Source of the DNA: Candidatus Poribacteria bacterium
Lineage (GTDB): Bacteria; Poribacteria; WGA-4E; WGA-3G
Assembly (NCBI GenBank): GCA_028818995.1
Contig: JAPPMR010000115.1
Span: 1-6,196 of the forward strand
DNA length: 6,196 bases
Reading direction: 5' to 3'
The notes beneath the pieces were generated by a model that saw only the letters and a list, made by a program, of their open reading frames with translations, had not been told where the DNA came from and searched no databases. A program made the position numbers and the translations under genes. Each line of letters starts with the position of its first letter. Within the stretch, counting starts at the first letter, position 1. Shown piece after piece: positions 5,788 to 6,196 of the stretch.

Positions 5788-6105
5788 TTAATCCCCAGAC
5801 TGTGTTTGTAAAGTTTCTTTGTAGTGTAACGCTTCAATAGCAGCTCTTCTCATTTCTTGTTGCTGCTGTAACGGAGCACCTGCCACTCCTGGCGCAGCAC
5901 CTATCGGGTTAAAGATGTGAATCCTTGTTACTTCGTCCGCAAAACCAAAATCAAATGAAATACCTTTTTTCCAATACCAATGCGTTTTAACACCAGCAAT
6001 AACAGGTTTTTCTTCTTCGGCTTTTCCCAATTCTTCCTCAACTCGCTTGAGTTTACTACCAATACCGTTCCTTCCTGCCGTTTTTGATTTATTCGGCCTT
6101 CTCAC
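5788..6105 (-). CDS. Orphan 105-residue protein of unknown function
   Basis: Starts at a GTG (6105-6103) with AGGAG (6117-6113) 7 nt upstream, so it is very likely translated. I do not recognise the family. Residues 1-20 are strongly basic (RRPNKSK, KLKR). Residues about 18-33 (KLKRVEEELGKAEEEK) are a charged helix that could form a coiled coil. A compact aromatic middle follows, HWYWKKGISFDFGFADEVTRIHIFNP (about 42-67), which looks like beta strands. The end is a small Ala/Gly/Pro-rich stretch, then QQQQ and a helix (about 79-105). No signal peptide, membrane segment or metal motif is seen, so it is probably cytoplasmic. It faces the TPR gene tail to tail across 141 bp. A Fur-like palindrome covers its likely promoter. 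The gene upstream is outside the window. Confidence 0.7.
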   Translation of the reverse strand: MRRPNKSKTAGRNGIGSKLKRVEEELGKAEEEKPVIAGVKTHWYWKKGISFDFGFADEVTRIHIFNPIGAAPGVAGAPLQQQQEMRRAAIEALHYKETLQTQSGD

Positions 6106-6112
6106 GAAAACA

Positions 6113-6117
6113 CTCCT
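6113..6117 (-). promoter_or_regulatory. Ribosome binding site of the orphan gene
   Basis: AGGAG on the minus strand, 7 nt before the GTG at 6105. From AGGAG to the start codon it reads almost like the DUF3500 start region: the 11 bases GTGTTTTCGTG, ending in the start codon, are identical in both genes. Confidence 0.75.
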
Positions 6118-6121
6118 AACC

Positions 6122-6136
6122 TGATGATTATCATCA
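6122..6136. promoter_or_regulatory. Fur-type 7-1-7 palindrome, probable operator
   Basis: TGATGAT-T-ATCATCA is a perfect 7-bp palindrome around one central base. It differs from the Fur 7-1-7 consensus TGATAAT-N-ATTATCA only by one symmetric change in each half (12 of 14 fixed positions match). On the minus strand it contains GATAAT (6132-6127), a good -10 box, so a bound repressor would block the orphan gene's promoter. Which Fur-family member binds, if any, is inference. Confidence 0.5.
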
Positions 6137-6146
6137 ACAAAACCGG

Positions 6147-6161
6147 CTAACCCTTTGTTAG
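6147..6161. repeat. Small inverted repeat upstream of the orphan gene
   Basis: CTAAC (6147-6151) and GTTAG (6157-6161) flank a 5-nt spacer, and CTAACC also occurs at 6116-6121. It may be a second protein-binding site or chance in a short region. An A-run (6174-6181) lies further upstream; no clear -35 is visible. Confidence 0.25.
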
Positions 6162-6196
6162 GTTCCCAAAATTAAAAAAAACGACCAACACCAAGG

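Overview
The window looks like a chromosomal segment of a Gram-negative-type bacterium with an A+T-leaning genome. The gene content is a secreted CBM9-like protein, a DUF3500 protein, a zinc-finger anti-sigma factor and a large secreted TPR protein, with small palindromic repeats between genes. This mix, and the style of the CBM9-like protein, resembles Candidatus Poribacteria or neighbouring PVC/FCB-type environmental genomes. That assignment is inference: no rRNA, tRNA or universal marker gene is present.

Layout. (1) 103-954 (+) encodes a secreted CBM9/DOMON-like carbohydrate-binding protein. It ends at a strong hairpin (987-1010) that can terminate transcription from both sides. (2) 1028-2056 (-) is a convergent DUF3500 gene whose real start is very probably a GTG at 2056, not the upstream ATG at 2089. 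(3) 2057-2322 is a divergent promoter region. (4) 2323-2904 and 2916-3533 (+) are an ECF sigma factor and its membrane-anchored ZAS-type anti-sigma factor. They are translationally coupled: the second gene's ribosome binding site overlaps the first gene's stop codon. (5) 3556-3660 is a 105-bp MITE-like element with imperfect ~30-bp terminal inverted repeats around a perfect 8-bp hairpin. (6) 3676-5646 (+) is a GTG-started, exported, 656-residue TPR protein. (7) 5647-5787 is a short convergent spacer with a degenerate second copy of the hairpin and another inverted repeat. (8) 5788-6105 (-) is a 105-residue orphan protein, GTG-started, with a near-perfect Fur-type 7-1-7 palindrome just upstream of its ribosome binding site.

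How they may work together. The sigma/anti-sigma pair is a standard transmembrane signalling module: the anti-sigma factor holds the sigma factor at the membrane until an envelope signal releases it. The TPR protein acts outside the cytoplasm and could be part of the same envelope module. The MITE-like element now separates it from the pair and may carry its -10 box. The CBM9-like, DUF3500 and orphan genes each appear to be independently transcribed. I see no complete new defence, mobile or biosynthetic system. The most interesting items are the MITE-like element and its related hairpin, the Fur-like operator before an unknown gene, a motif shared upstream of the sigma and TPR genes, and identical start regions on two unrelated minus-strand genes.
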